A stretch of DNA of 64,000 nucleotides, from positions 2,383,011-2,447,010 of the forward strand of contig NW_006921537.1 in NCBI RefSeq assembly GCF_000340215.1, in the 5' to 3' direction. This DNA is from Pseudocercospora fijiensis CIRAD86 (lineage: Eukaryota > Ascomycota > Dothideomycetes > Mycosphaerellales > Mycosphaerellaceae). The notes beneath the pieces were generated by a model, which saw nothing but the letters and a program-made list of their open reading frames with translations, made no database searches and had not been told where the DNA came from. Below, piece by piece: positions 43,261 to 54,279 of this stretch; the stretch's first letter is position 1; every line of letters begins with the position of its first letter. The position numbers were made by a program, and so were the translations under genes.

Positions 43261-46200
43261 AGTTCGGGTAGACCCGCGTCTAGTAGTAATACTTGCGATA
43301 GCATTATTACCTTAACTCGTATATTAGGTAGTCGTTGTATTATACTCGCTATCGCTTCGAGCATTCGCCTTCTTAGTATAGAACCTAGAAACTTGCCTTA
43401 ACGTACGGAGGGGCGCACTTCTAGAAATAACCTATTTAAGCTATACTAACTTATAGCGTAGATTGCCGGTCTTATAACCGCGCCGTAGCGTTTCCCGAAG
43501 ACCGTCTAGAAGTAGTAAGGATATCCTCGTAGGACTTGTAGCTAGTATTGCCGATATAACTAGTAAATACGACTCGGTTGCCCTTCTAGTTAGTAATAGT
43601 TCCCTCCTAGGAGCTATCGTAGCAGTTGCGCTAAATACCTCGGATTATACGAGACTATAGTCGACCTAGAATAATTAGCGTATTTAGGTCGGCGGCAATC
43701 TAGAAGGTAAAGGAAAAGTATATGCCGAAGGCGTCTACTATAATATTATAGCAAGCATCTACTAGCGCAACCTCCCTATTTACTCCCTATATACTTAGGG
43801 AAATGTCTCTGTTTATTAGCAGCCTAAGTTGTTTAGCCTAACGCTTACTTATAATAAGTAACTCCGAACTATTATTAAGCATTGCTAGCATCTATTAACT
43901 ATAGCTCCCGATAGTAACTTAAATATAGATAGCGGGAACGACGGCGAAGGAACGGGTAACTGCGGAAAGGTCTATATTATTAGGGATAGAATAAAGTTCC
44001 TTAGGTCGAGGAGGTCCTACTCGACCGATTTATTAGCTAGTAAACCGGACAGCCTTAATAGAGACTAAAACTAGAGTAGGGTCGGGATTATTACTATCCC
44101 CTCGGCCTATCTCCTTAACTCCCTCTTCGTNNNNNNNNNNNNNNNNNNNNNNNNNNNNNNNNNNNNNNNNNNNNNNNNNNNNNNNNNNNNNNNNNNNNNN
44201 NNNNNNNNNNNNNNNNNNNNNNNNNNNNNNNNNNNNNNNNNNNNNNNNNNNNNNNNNNNNNNNNNNNNNNNNNNNNNNNNNNNNNNNNNNNNNNNNNNNN
44301 NNNNNNNNNNNNNNNNNNNNNNNNNNNNNNNNNNNNNNNNNNNNNNNNNNNNNNNNNNNNNNNTCGATATAGTCTTCTCGTCCCTGTTTTCGTCGGAGGG
44401 TAGCGAGATCTTTTATAAAGGTAGTATCGTTAGGGATTCGGCTCTAGAATAGGTTAGTAGGCAAACCGTACGCTAGTAGCTCTCCTATAGATATATTAGA
44501 CTTAAGGTCTAGGAACTATAAAGCCTAGAAGAGAGCGTTTGCCTTTATATCTAAGGAGTTAGCTAGGCTAGTACTATACTTTTTTATATACCTATTAAAG
44601 CGAAAGCTCTTTAGATCGGATAACGTTCGCTTATAGGCCGGTAGGTTAGCTAGACCTAGGGTACTACTAATATCGGTAGCAATATCCTCTATATCGACCT
44701 CTAGAGTCTCTAGGACGACTAGGCTTTCTATAGGTAGGGTACTAGGTACGGTACTAGGTACGGTACTAGATCGGGCAGCACGGTCTATAGCTATCTAGAG
44801 AGTCTTAGTTTTAGCGGTTAACTCTCGCTATTGCTTAGCCTTGTCGGCCGCCTTATTCTTTAGTACCCTAGTAGAGGCTGCCGTACTAGGGCGAGTAGGG
44901 TTCTAAGGGCTCTTACCCTTATTTTAGGACTAGGTCTAAGACTGCGTAGTAGCGTAGATATCTATACTATTCTTAGTAACCGCGTAAACATTAGTAACTG
45001 CGTCCGGATCCTAAGAAACAAAGTTAACCTTAATAGGCTTAGTAGTACTATTACTACTCCGCTCCTTAACCTATTTTGCCCTAATCTTCTAAGTTTCTCG
45101 TTTAGTAATAGCGGCGAGGGTACTATTCCTAGTGTCCTTAAACTCGATCTTGCCGCTATACTTCTTTTCTAGAAGGGTCTTTAGCTAAGGTAGCTTCGGG
45201 GCTCTCCGATCCTATTCGAAATCAATCTTGTCGCCGGTATCTATATAGTAGAATCGGCTATTTACTTATATAATAAGCTTCCTTTTAAGAAGCTCTTTCT
45301 AGATAGGGTAGGACGATTAGATATATTTAAACCCGCTATATATCTAGTACTTGCTATCTAAGTTAGAATAGATCTTCCGTATAGCGTAGATATCTACTAA
45401 AGGGGCTTTAGGGTAGTTAGGGTCTAAAACCTAGTAGACTAGTAGTATATCGCCTAGTATAGTAGCATTAATAACCTCCCTAACTCGCTATAATGCTTTC
45501 GTATTTAGGTTTAGCTAGGCTAGGGATTTAGCTAAGTCCGCGATATCCTAAGAGTGCTTAGTAATAGTAAGAGTTACGGTCTTAGGACTACTTTGCGATT
45601 TAGGAAGGAACTTAGGTCCTTTACTTCCTAAGGCTTCTTTCCTAACCTACGCTAGATTATTCCGGTCTTCGCTATAGATAAACTTCCTCGTATCGGCTAT
45701 ACTATTAATATCGGCCTTAATATACACTAGGACCTCTTTGTATTTCCTAAAGCTCTTAGGATCGGCCTCGCTAAGCTTATAGCGACGGAAGATACGCTAA
45801 GCTATAGGCTACGGCAATCCCTAGAGGAGTAGCCTCGTTCTCTAAGAGTTCTCGAGGTTACTCTACTCGATACTGTCCGCTAACTCGACAAATTCGCGGA
45901 TATACCCCTTTAGGTCGTTATCCTTAGTACGCCTTACTAAATAGAGGGTTTCGAGCTACGCGCGACTACCTTTAATACGACGGCTATCGCGCTCCCGATA
46001 CTCCCTTAGAAAGGCTAACTTAAAGGTCTCTTAGTTAGTATTAGACTTATCGTCCTTTTCTAGGTAGCTAACTAGGGTTCTAAGGGTTCGGTAAAGCTTA
46101 GTACTAGTAGTCCTCGTAAGGGACCGGATCTTATACTAGTCGGACTCTCTATCGAGCTCGTACTTAATTAGGCCTTCCTTAAAACGCTCTATATATACTA

Positions 46201-46465
46201 TAGCGTTCTATCTTTCGAATAAGGGGTTCGTAGTACTCCCTAGTTCTAGCGGGCGACGCTTGTTTTAATAGAGAAGTTTAGTTTGCTTCTCTATTATCTT
46301 TATAATAATATTATAGAGCGCCTCTAGCGTAGAGGGCGTAGGAGGCTTACTTATATTAACTAGTCGCCGCCTGATTTCTTCGTTAATAGGATTAAGGGCG
46401 GTTTCGGATTTAGAGGATTCCGCTAATTCTTAATACTCGTTTTCGCTAGAGCTAGAGCTTATTCG
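43261..46465 (-). pseudogene. Family 3 gag-protease, first copy (interrupted by assembly gap)
   Basis: Inverted counterpart of 49,723-52,804. Contains an aspartic-protease-like region near its end (DAFGIYFSFTF then LNTLIILGR). The 233-N gap falls inside. Degraded by RIP-type stops. Limits were transferred from the second copy by aligning the palindromes. Confidence 0.7.
44131..44363. other. Assembly gap (233 Ns)
   Basis: Run of N inside family 3 gag-pro. The flanks match 51914 onward and up to 51812 of the inverted copy, where only about 101 bp separate them. Confidence 0.99.
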
Positions 46466-47276
46466 ATTGTTAGTAAAATTATTAAAATAAAATGCTATAT
46501 AAAGTCGTAATAAAATGCTATATAAACGTGTTTTTAGTATCTTTGGTTTGTTTAGTTTGTTATAGTATTACTACGCGAGAGAATAGTATATTAGGCTATT
46601 TCTTCTAGTATTACCCCTAGGGTAGTATTAGGATTTAGCCTCTTAGGGGTCGCCTAACTACCTCTAGGAGCTTAGTTTAGTATTAGACGAAAGCCGCTCG
46701 GAGGGAGAGACTATAATCTCTATTTATACCTAGATCCTAGAAACTAGCTCGTATCTCCTTTAGCTAGGCGGGGGGGCGGTAGCCTTCTTTTTCTAGTAGA
46801 AGGCTAAGTACTATCTAAGCGAGGCTACGAATCTAGGAACGCCCTACCCGATTAATAGGGGACTCCCCGGCTATCCGACCTATAAGCTATATTTGCTATT
46901 AATTAATAGTCTTAGTAAACTAAGCAAGGCCGATAGGTAATTAGTCTATCTCCTCCTTAGGCGGGGCTTATTTCGAGTAAGCGGTACTAAATAGGTCTTC
47001 GATCCGGAGCCGAGTCCTTAGAAGCTAGCTATAGCTATAGACTAGGCCCTAAGCTATAATAGTCCTAAGGGTTTATAGCTTTTCGGGGTTAAAGCGATGC
47101 CCTTATTAAGAGGTTTCTCTACTTATCGTAATAGCCCCTTAAGATACTTCGGTATCGTTTGTATCGTAGGCTCTTATCGTACCCTCGCTTCGGTTATAGC
47201 TATTCGTACCTAGAGACTACCTTTAATATACCCGAACCTATTAGATATAAAGAGATAGCCCTACCTTCGGCTCTAA
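46466..47276 (-). other. Leader of family 3, first copy
   Basis: About 0.8 kb between 5' LTR and gag without a coding frame; contains palindrome site 5. Closely repeated, inverted, at 48,912-49,722. Confidence 0.7.
46605..46631. repeat. 27-bp palindromic motif, site 5 (leader)
   Basis: CTAGTATTACCCC, then TAGGGTAGTATTAG; same length, core mutated to CCCCTAGGG. Confidence 0.8.
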
Positions 47277-47555
47277 TAAAGGACGGAAACTAATACTACT
47301 ACTACTACCGGCAGTAATAGTATAGGCTACCGAGGGTAATATAACCTATAGCAATATAGGCAGATATGTTTAGCATAATAGGATAATAAGACGGTTGCTT
47401 AGGCTAATAACTAGAGCCCTGCAATATAGGCATTGTAGAAGTGTAATATAAACAATATGCTATACGAGGTTAGTAATCTATCTACTATACCGAAGGAGGC
47501 CTCTTATATAGGCTCAAACTTAGCCTATAGGTATAGGGCCGGTTACCAGCTAATA
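47277..47555 (-). repeat. 5' LTR (element sense) of family 3, first copy
   Basis: 279 bp, pair of 35135-35413; followed by atag and the resumption of copy A integrase. Confidence 0.85.
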
Positions 47556-48631
47556 ATAGTATACTAGCGAGTTAAAGCACTAAAGCACTTACTATTTAGC
47601 GAGTTGTCTTTACTCCCTGTTCTAAAGAAGCCTTTTATAGAGCTTATAATAGACTTTATTATAGGTCTTCCCTCTACTAAGCGAAAAGGAAGCAAAGATA
47701 TTTTTAACGCTATCCTAGTCGTCGTAGACCGGTTTACTAAGGGCGCTCGTTATATCCCTACTCGGAAGGATTAGATAGCTATTAACCTAGCTAAGTTACT
47801 ATAGAATAACATCTTCTATAGCTATTAGGGAACCCCTAAGGGGATAGTCTCCGACCGAGGGTCGATATTTATATCTTACTATTAGAGTAAGATATGCCTA
47901 TAGCTAAGACTTAAGCATCGCCTATCTATAGCGTTCTATCTATAAATAGATAGCTAGACCGAGAGGCAAAATGCTACCCTATAGCAATACCTACGCAGCT
48001 ATATTAATAAGAACCCTAACGACTAGGTTAACCTCCTATAACTAGCTAAATTCGTATATAATAACAGTGTCTACTTATCGACTAAGGTCTTACTATATAT
48101 AGCTATAATAGGCTAGAACGCTGCTATACTATAAGACCCCCTATTGCTCGAGGCCGAGTGCAAGGAAAGGGAAGCGCGTTAAGTACTAGAGACACTAGCG
48201 GTAATAGAACGGGTCTAGAAGATGCGAGAAATCTATACTAAGATAGCCGAGAAGTTAATAAAGGCCTAAGAATACTAAAAGGCCTACTACGATAAGCGTT
48301 ATATACTAATAACATTTAAACAAGGCGATATAGTTATACTTAGTACGAAGAACCTCCGTATCCGCAAACACCTATCCCCTAATAGCAAAACAAGGCCTAA
48401 GCTCGTACTAAGATACATTAGCCTATTCCGTATCCGAGAACCGAAGGGCAATAGCTAGGCCTACTAGTTATAGCTTCTACCTTATTACACTATCTATAAC
48501 ACCTTCTATATCTCCCTCCTTAAACTATACTACTAGCGCGAAGGCGATAAAGCGCCTGCTAAATTAGAAGAAGTCTTAGCTAATAGCGAAGAGCTATAGT
48601 CTATAGAACGTATCCTAAATTATCGGACTAG
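47556..48631 (+). pseudogene. Family 1 copy A integrase core and start of chromodomain
   Basis: Continues copy A: integrase catalytic core (LIIDFIIGLPSTKRKGSK-type start, VVVDRFTKGARYIPTRKD, GIVSDRGSIF) and the chromodomain start (SIERIL), cut at 48,631 by the inverted family-3 copy. It is also the spacer between the two inverted family-3 elements. Confidence 0.78.
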
Positions 48632-48911
48632 TATTAGCTAGTAACCGGCCCTATACACCTAGGCTAAGTTTTAAGCCTATATAAGAGGCCTCCTTCTATA
48701 TTGTAGATAGAGCACTAACCTCGTATAGCACATTGTTTATATTACACTTCTATAATGCCTATATTATAGGGCTCTAGTTATTAGCCTAAGCAACCGTCTT
48801 GTTATCCTATTATACTAAACATAGCTGCCTATATTGCTATAGGTTATATTACCCTCGGTAGCCTATACTATTACTGCTAGTAGTAGTAGTAGTATTAGTT
48901 TCCGTCCTTTA
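48632..48911 (+). repeat. 5' LTR of family 3, second copy
   Basis: About 280 bp, starts TATTAGC and ends CCTTTA. Contains an AGT trinucleotide run near 48,881-48,896 that accounts for the one-base length difference from the 279-bp LTRs. Confidence 0.85.
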
Positions 48912-49722
48912 TTAGAGCCGAAGGTAGGGCTATCTCTTTATATCTAATAGGTTCGGGTATATTAAAGGTAGTCTCTAGGTACGAATAGCTATAACCGAAG
49001 CGAGGGCATAATAAGAGCCTACGATATAGACGATACCGAAGTATCTTAAGGGGCTATTACGACAAGTAGAGAAACCTCTTAATAAGGGCATCGCTTTAAC
49101 CCCGAAAAGCTACAAACCCTTAGGACTGTTATAGCTTAGGGCCTAGTCTATAGCTATAGCTAGCTTCTAAGGACTCGGCTCCGGATCGAAGACCTATTTA
49201 GCACCGCTTACTCGAAATAAGCCCCGCCTAAGGAGGAGATAGACTAATTACCTATCGGCCTTGCTTAGTTTACTAAGACTATTAATTAATAGCAAATATA
49301 GCTTGTAGGTCGGATAGCCGGGGAGTCCCCTATTAATCGGGTAGGGCGTTCCTAGATTCGTAGCCTCGCTTAGATAGTGCTTAGCCTTCTACTAGAAAAA
49401 GAAGGCTACCGCCCCCCCGCCTAGCTAAAGGAGATACGAGCTAGTTTCTAGGATCTAGGTATAAATAGAGATTATAGTCTCTCCCTCCGAGCGGCTTTCG
49501 TCTAATACTAAACTAAGCTCCTAGAGGTAGTTAGGCGACCCTTAGGAGGCTAAATCCTAATACTACCCTAGGGGTAATACTAGAAGAAATAGCCTAATAT
49601 ACTATTCTCTCGCGTAGTAATACTATAATAAACTAAACAAACTAAAGATACTAAAAACACGTTTATATAGCATTTTATTGCGACTTTATATAGCATTTTA
49701 TTTTAATAATTTTACTAACAAT
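48912..49722. other. Leader of family 3, second copy
   Basis: Non-coding 0.8 kb between LTR and gag, inverted match to 46,466-47,276; contains palindrome site 6. Confidence 0.65.
49557..49583. repeat. 27-bp palindromic motif, site 6 (leader)
   Basis: CTAATACTACCCT, then AGGGGTAATACTAG; counterpart of site 5. Confidence 0.8.
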
Positions 49723-52700
49723 CGAATAAGCTCTAGCTCTAGCGAAAACGAGTATTAAGAATTAGCGGAATCCTCTAAATCCGAAACCGCCCCTAATCCT
49801 ATTAACGAAGAAATTAGGCGGCGACTAGTTAATATAAGTAAGCCTCCTACGCCCTCTACGCTAGAGGCGCTCTATAATATTATTATAAAGATAATAGAGA
49901 AGCAAACTAAACTTCTCTATTAAAACAAGCGTCGCCCGCTAGAACTAGGGAGTACTACGAACCCCTTATTCGAAGGATAGAACGCTATAGTATATATAGA
50001 GCGTTTTAAGGAAGGCCTAATTAAGTACGAGCTCGATAGAGAGTCCGACTAGTATAAGATCCGGTCCCTTACGAGGACTACTAGTACTAAGCTTTACCGA
50101 ACCCTTAGAACCCTAGTTAGCTACCTAGAAAAGGACGATAAGTCTAATACTAACTAAGAGACCTTTAAGTTAGCCTTTCTAAGAGAGTATCGGGAGCGCG
50201 ATAGCCGTCGTATTAAAGGTAGTCGCGCGTAGCTCGAAACCCTCTATTTAGTAAGGCGCACTAAGGATAACGACCTAAAGGGATATATCCGCGAATTTGT
50301 CGAGTTAGCGGACAGCATCGAGTAGAATAACCTCGAGAACTCTTAGAGAACGAGGCTACTCCTCTAGGGATTGCCGTAGCCTATAGCTTAGCGTATCTTC
50401 CGTCGCTATAAGCTTAGCGAGGCCGATCCTAAGAGCTTTAGGAAATACAAAGAGGTCCTAGTATATATTAAGGCCGATATTAATAGTATAGCCGATACGA
50501 GGAAGTTTATCTATAGCGAAGACCGGAATAATCTAGCGTAGGTTAGGAAAGAAGCCTTAGGAAGTAAAGGACCTAAGTTCCTTCCTAAATCGCAAAGTAG
50601 TCCTAAGACCGTAACTCTTACTATTACTAAGCACTCTTAGGATGTCGCGGACTTAGCTAAATCCCTAGCCTAGCTAAACCTAAATACGAAAGCATTATAG
50701 CGAGTTAGGGAGGTTATTAATACTACTATACTAGGCGATATACTACTAGTCTACTAGGTTTTAGACCCTAACTACCCTAAAGCCCCTTTAGTAGATGTCT
50801 ACGCTATACGGAAGATCTATTCTAACTTAGATAGCAAGTACTAGATATATAGCGGGTTTAAATATATCTAATCGTCCTACCCTATCTAGAAAGAGCTTCT
50901 TAAAAGGAAGCTTATTATACAAGTAAATAGCCGATTCTACTATATAGATACCGGCGATAAGATTAATTTCGAATAGGATCGGAGAGCCCCGAAGCTACCT
51001 TAGCTAAAGACCCTTCTAGAAAAGAAGTATAGCGGCAAGATCGAGTTTAAGGATACTAGGAATAGTACCCTCGCCGCTATTGCTAAACGAGAAACTTAGA
51101 AGGTTAGGGCAAAACAGGTTAAGGAGCGAAGCAGTAACGGTACTACTAAGCCTATTAAAGTTAACTTTGTTTCTTAGGATCCGGACGCAGTTACTAATGT
51201 TTACGTAGTTACTAAGAACAGTGTAGATGTCTACGCTACTATACGGTCTTAGACCTAGTCCTAAAACAAGGGTAAGAGCCCTTAGAACCCTACTCGCCCT
51301 AGTACGGCAGCCCCTACTAGGGTACTAAAGAACAAGGCGGCCGACAAGGCTAAGCAATAGCGAGAGTTAACCGCTAAAACTAAGACTCTCTAGACAGCTA
51401 TAGACCGCGCTGCCCGATCTAGCACCGCACCTAGCACCCTACCTATAGAAAGCCTAGTCGTCCTAGAGACTCTAGAGGTCGATATAGAGGATATTGCTAC
51501 CGATATTAGTAGTACCCTAGGTCTAGCTAACCTACCGGCCTATAAGCGAACGTTATCCGATCTAAAGAGCTTTCGCTTTAATAGGTATATAAAAAAGTAT
51601 AGTACTAGCCTAGCTAACTCCTTAGATATAAAGGCAAACGCTCTCTTCTAGGCTTTATAGTTCCTAGACCTTAAGTCTAATATATCTATAGGAGAGCTAC
51701 TAGCGTACGGTTTGCCTACTAACCTATTCTAGAGCCGAATCCCTAACGATACTACCTTTATAAAAGATCTCGCTACCCTCCGACGAAAACAGGGACGAGA
51801 AGACTATATCGACGTCTCTTCCCTATAGTTCCTTCCTAAATTTTTAGGTACCTAAGAGTTAGTAGAAGGCGAATCGGTAACCTACGAGAACTAAGAGACT
51901 ATCGATAATACTAACGAAGAGGGAGTTAAGGAGATAGGCCGAGGGGATAGTAATAATCCCGACCCTACTCTAGTTTTAGTTTCTATTAAGGCTATTCGGT
52001 TTACTAGCTAATAAATCGGTCGAGTAGGACCTCCTCGACCTAAGGAACTTTATTCTATCCCTAATAATATAGACCTTTCCGCAGTTACCCGTTCCTTCGC
52101 CGTCGTTCCCGCTATCTATATTTAAGTTACTATCGGGAGCTATAGTTAATAGATGCTAGCAATGCTTAATAATAGTTCGGAGTTACTTATTATAAGTAAG
52201 CGTTAGGCTAAACAACTTAGGCTGCTAATAAACAGAGACATTTCCCTAAGTATATAGAGAGTAAATAGGGAGGTTGCGCTAGTAGGTGCTTGCTATAATA
52301 TTATAGTAGACGCCTTCGGTATATACTTTTCCTTTACCTTCTAGATTGCCGCCGACCTAAACACGCTAATTATTCTAGGTCGACTATAGTCTCGTATAAC
52401 CCGAAGTATTTAGCGCAACTGCGACGATAGCTCCTAGGAGGGAACTATTACTAACTAGAAGGGCAACCGAGTCGTATTTACTAGTTATATTAGTAATACT
52501 AGCTACAAGTCCTACGAGGATATCCTTGCTACTTCTAGACGGTCTTCGGGAAACGCTACGGCGCGGTTATAAGACCGGCAATCTGCGCTATAAGTTAGTA
52601 TAGCTTAAATAGGTTATTTCTAGAAGTACGCCGCTCTGTACGTTAAGGCAAGTTTCTAGGTTCTATACTAAGAAGACGAGTGCTCGAAGCGATAGCGAGT

Positions 52701-52804
52701 ATAATACAACGACTACCTATACCTACTATACGAGTTAAGGTAATAATGCTATCTTATACGTCGTCGCCGGAGGCATTACTACCGGACGCGGGTCTGCCCG
52801 AACT
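49723..52804 (+). pseudogene. Family 3 gag-protease, second copy
   Basis: One phase from 49,723 (ATA, probably mutated ATG, then SSSSSENEY) to a TAA at 52804-52806, about 1,027 codons, with only TAG/TAA interruptions. Acidic N-terminus, a gag-like helical region (VYIERFKEGLIKYELDRES), a long Lys-rich linker, and a protease-like segment near 52,300-52,400 (DAFGIYFSFTF, LNTLIILGR). No CCHC knuckle was recognised. This is long for a gag. Confidence 0.72.
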
Positions 52805-52823
52805 AACTAATTAGAGCGCGAGT

Positions 52824-52850
52824 CTAATACTACCTCGGGGGTATTATTAC
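52824..52850. repeat. 27-bp palindromic motif, site 7 (gag-pro/pol junction)
   Basis: CTAATACTACCTC, then GGGGGTATTATTAC; 20 bp after the gag-pro stop. Counterpart of site 4. Confidence 0.85.
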
Positions 52851-53968
52851 GAATCTAACGTTTTCGCCGGCGTTATAAATTAGGACTACTAGTTGCATAC
52901 CTATCGACTTAAGGAAACTTCTAAAGAGGTTTACGCGCTGTTTTGTTACGCTAATCTCTAGGCCTAGCGATATAGAGAGAGAGCTCGGGTTCGACAATCG
53001 ATTAGTATATATACCCTATACAAAAGGGTAGCCGACAAGATTAAGCCCGTAAAGGGCAGCGTATATATTACCGATAGGTCTAATCCTAGCGGAAATCCTA
53101 ACTAGCGACAAAAGTGCCTTAATTAGGAGGCGACACTACTACCTAGAGATAGTCCGTACGATTAGAAATATATTACTAAAAAGTTTTCTACTATCCCTAG
53201 GGGGTTAAGGCTAATAGAGGAGAGGCTTGCGAAAATTAAACCTAGTATCGAGCTTTCGGATCGTAAACTAGATTTGCTATACGAGCTTCTATATAATCGC
53301 GAGGCCGTATTAGTATATAACTTTACTTACCTAGGCAGAATAAATCCGGAGGTTGCCCCTCCGTAGAGGATCCGAACGATCGAATATAAGCCTTAGGCCT
53401 ACCTAGGTTTCAAGCTAAACCTAAGCCTACGAGGTATAGTTAAGGATATAATACAACAGCGTATAAAGGCTAGTACCTTAGAACCTTCCTATACCTCGTA
53501 TCGTAATCTATACTTCCTAGTTTAGAAGAAGATAGCTCCTAGGGAACTAAAGAAGTACCGCCTAATTAACGCTGCCTAAAAGTTTAATACGGTTACGATT
53601 AGAGATGCTAACCTTCCTCCGGAGACTAATAGGTTCTCGGAAGCCTTTACTAACTATATTATAGCCTTACTAGTTAACGTTTTCTCGGGCTACGACTAAA
53701 TTCCTCTCTACCCTAATAGTCGGGATCTTACTAGTTTCGAGACACCTCTTAGGCTATATAGACAAACTACCCTTCCCTAATAGGTAACTAACTCCGTAGC
53801 CTAGTTCGTTCGCATTATAAACTAAGTCCTCGCGGCCTATATCTCCTATATAGCGATACCTTTCCTCGACGACATCGGCATTAAGGGCCCTAAAACTAGG
53901 TACGATAATAAAGAAGTAGAGCCTAGTATCCGTAGGTTCTTTCTCGAATATATTTAGAACCTCGATAG
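52851..53968 (+). pseudogene. Family 3 pol, second copy, N-terminal part (RT)
   Basis: Different phase from gag-pro (first codon base at 53,031 versus 52,309 modulo 3). Contains KVADK/VKGSVYITDRSNPSG, then RT sequence ending FLDDIGIKGPKTRY...RRFFLEYI near 53,870-53,955, where copy B is inserted. The short minus-strand frame 53754-54002 is a shadow. Confidence 0.78.
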
Positions 53969-54165
53969 TGTTAGGGCTAAAGAGGCTATACGTGATTGGC
54001 ATGTAACTAGGCCGAGTAAAGCTAGGGTCTTAATGCCTTAGGCAGGGCTTGGTGCTTAGCGTTAGGCCAACTCTCCTGCCTTCCTCCCTCTCCTCCTAGA
54101 TCTCTATCGAATACTAAACTGATTCACCACTACCCTATCTACCTGCTAACATAACCCTTCTTATA
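53969..54165 (+). repeat. 5' LTR of family 1 copy B
   Basis: 197 bp, pair of 60899-61095; preceded by gatag (53964-53968). Followed by TAGTATTCGATCC at the primer-binding-site position. Confidence 0.9.
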
Positions 54166-54279
54166 TAGTATTCGATCCACCCTTTAAGGGCAGTAGCTAG
54201 ATAGTCCTTATTTCAAGCTTTTAGCGGTATAGCTACGAAAACTATCGATTTAACTATATTACGCCCGAAGAACGGGACC

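Larger units (their letters stand above)
35135..47555 (-). mobile_element. Family 3 large Ty3/gypsy element (12.4 kb), minus strand, with third ORF
   Basis: Bounded by two 279-bp LTRs (35135-35413 and 47277-47555) whose sense-strand termini are TATTAGC...CCTTTA, consistent with TG...CA before RIP. Flanked by atag on both sides (35131-35134, 47556-47559), a possible 4-bp duplication. Order on the minus strand: LTR, 0.8-kb leader, gag-pro, pol, a 1.3-kb interval, ORF3, LTR. It contains the 233-N assembly gap. The second copy (from 48,632) confirms leader, gag-pro and pol. Confidence 0.85.
23727..48631 (+). mobile_element. Family 1 Ty3/gypsy chromovirus copy A, split by three later insertions
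   Basis: The element's own sequence is in pieces: 23727-24654, 31647-35134 and 47556-48631. Joined, these parallel copy B (53969-61095) from the 5' LTR through gag, protease, RT, RNase H and integrase to the start of the chromodomain. The pieces are separated by family 2 and family 3 insertions, and the right part is cut by the inverted family-3 copy at 48,632. The rest, including the 3' LTR, must lie beyond the window. It shows heavier CA-to-TA loss than copy B, so it is probably older. Confidence 0.85.
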
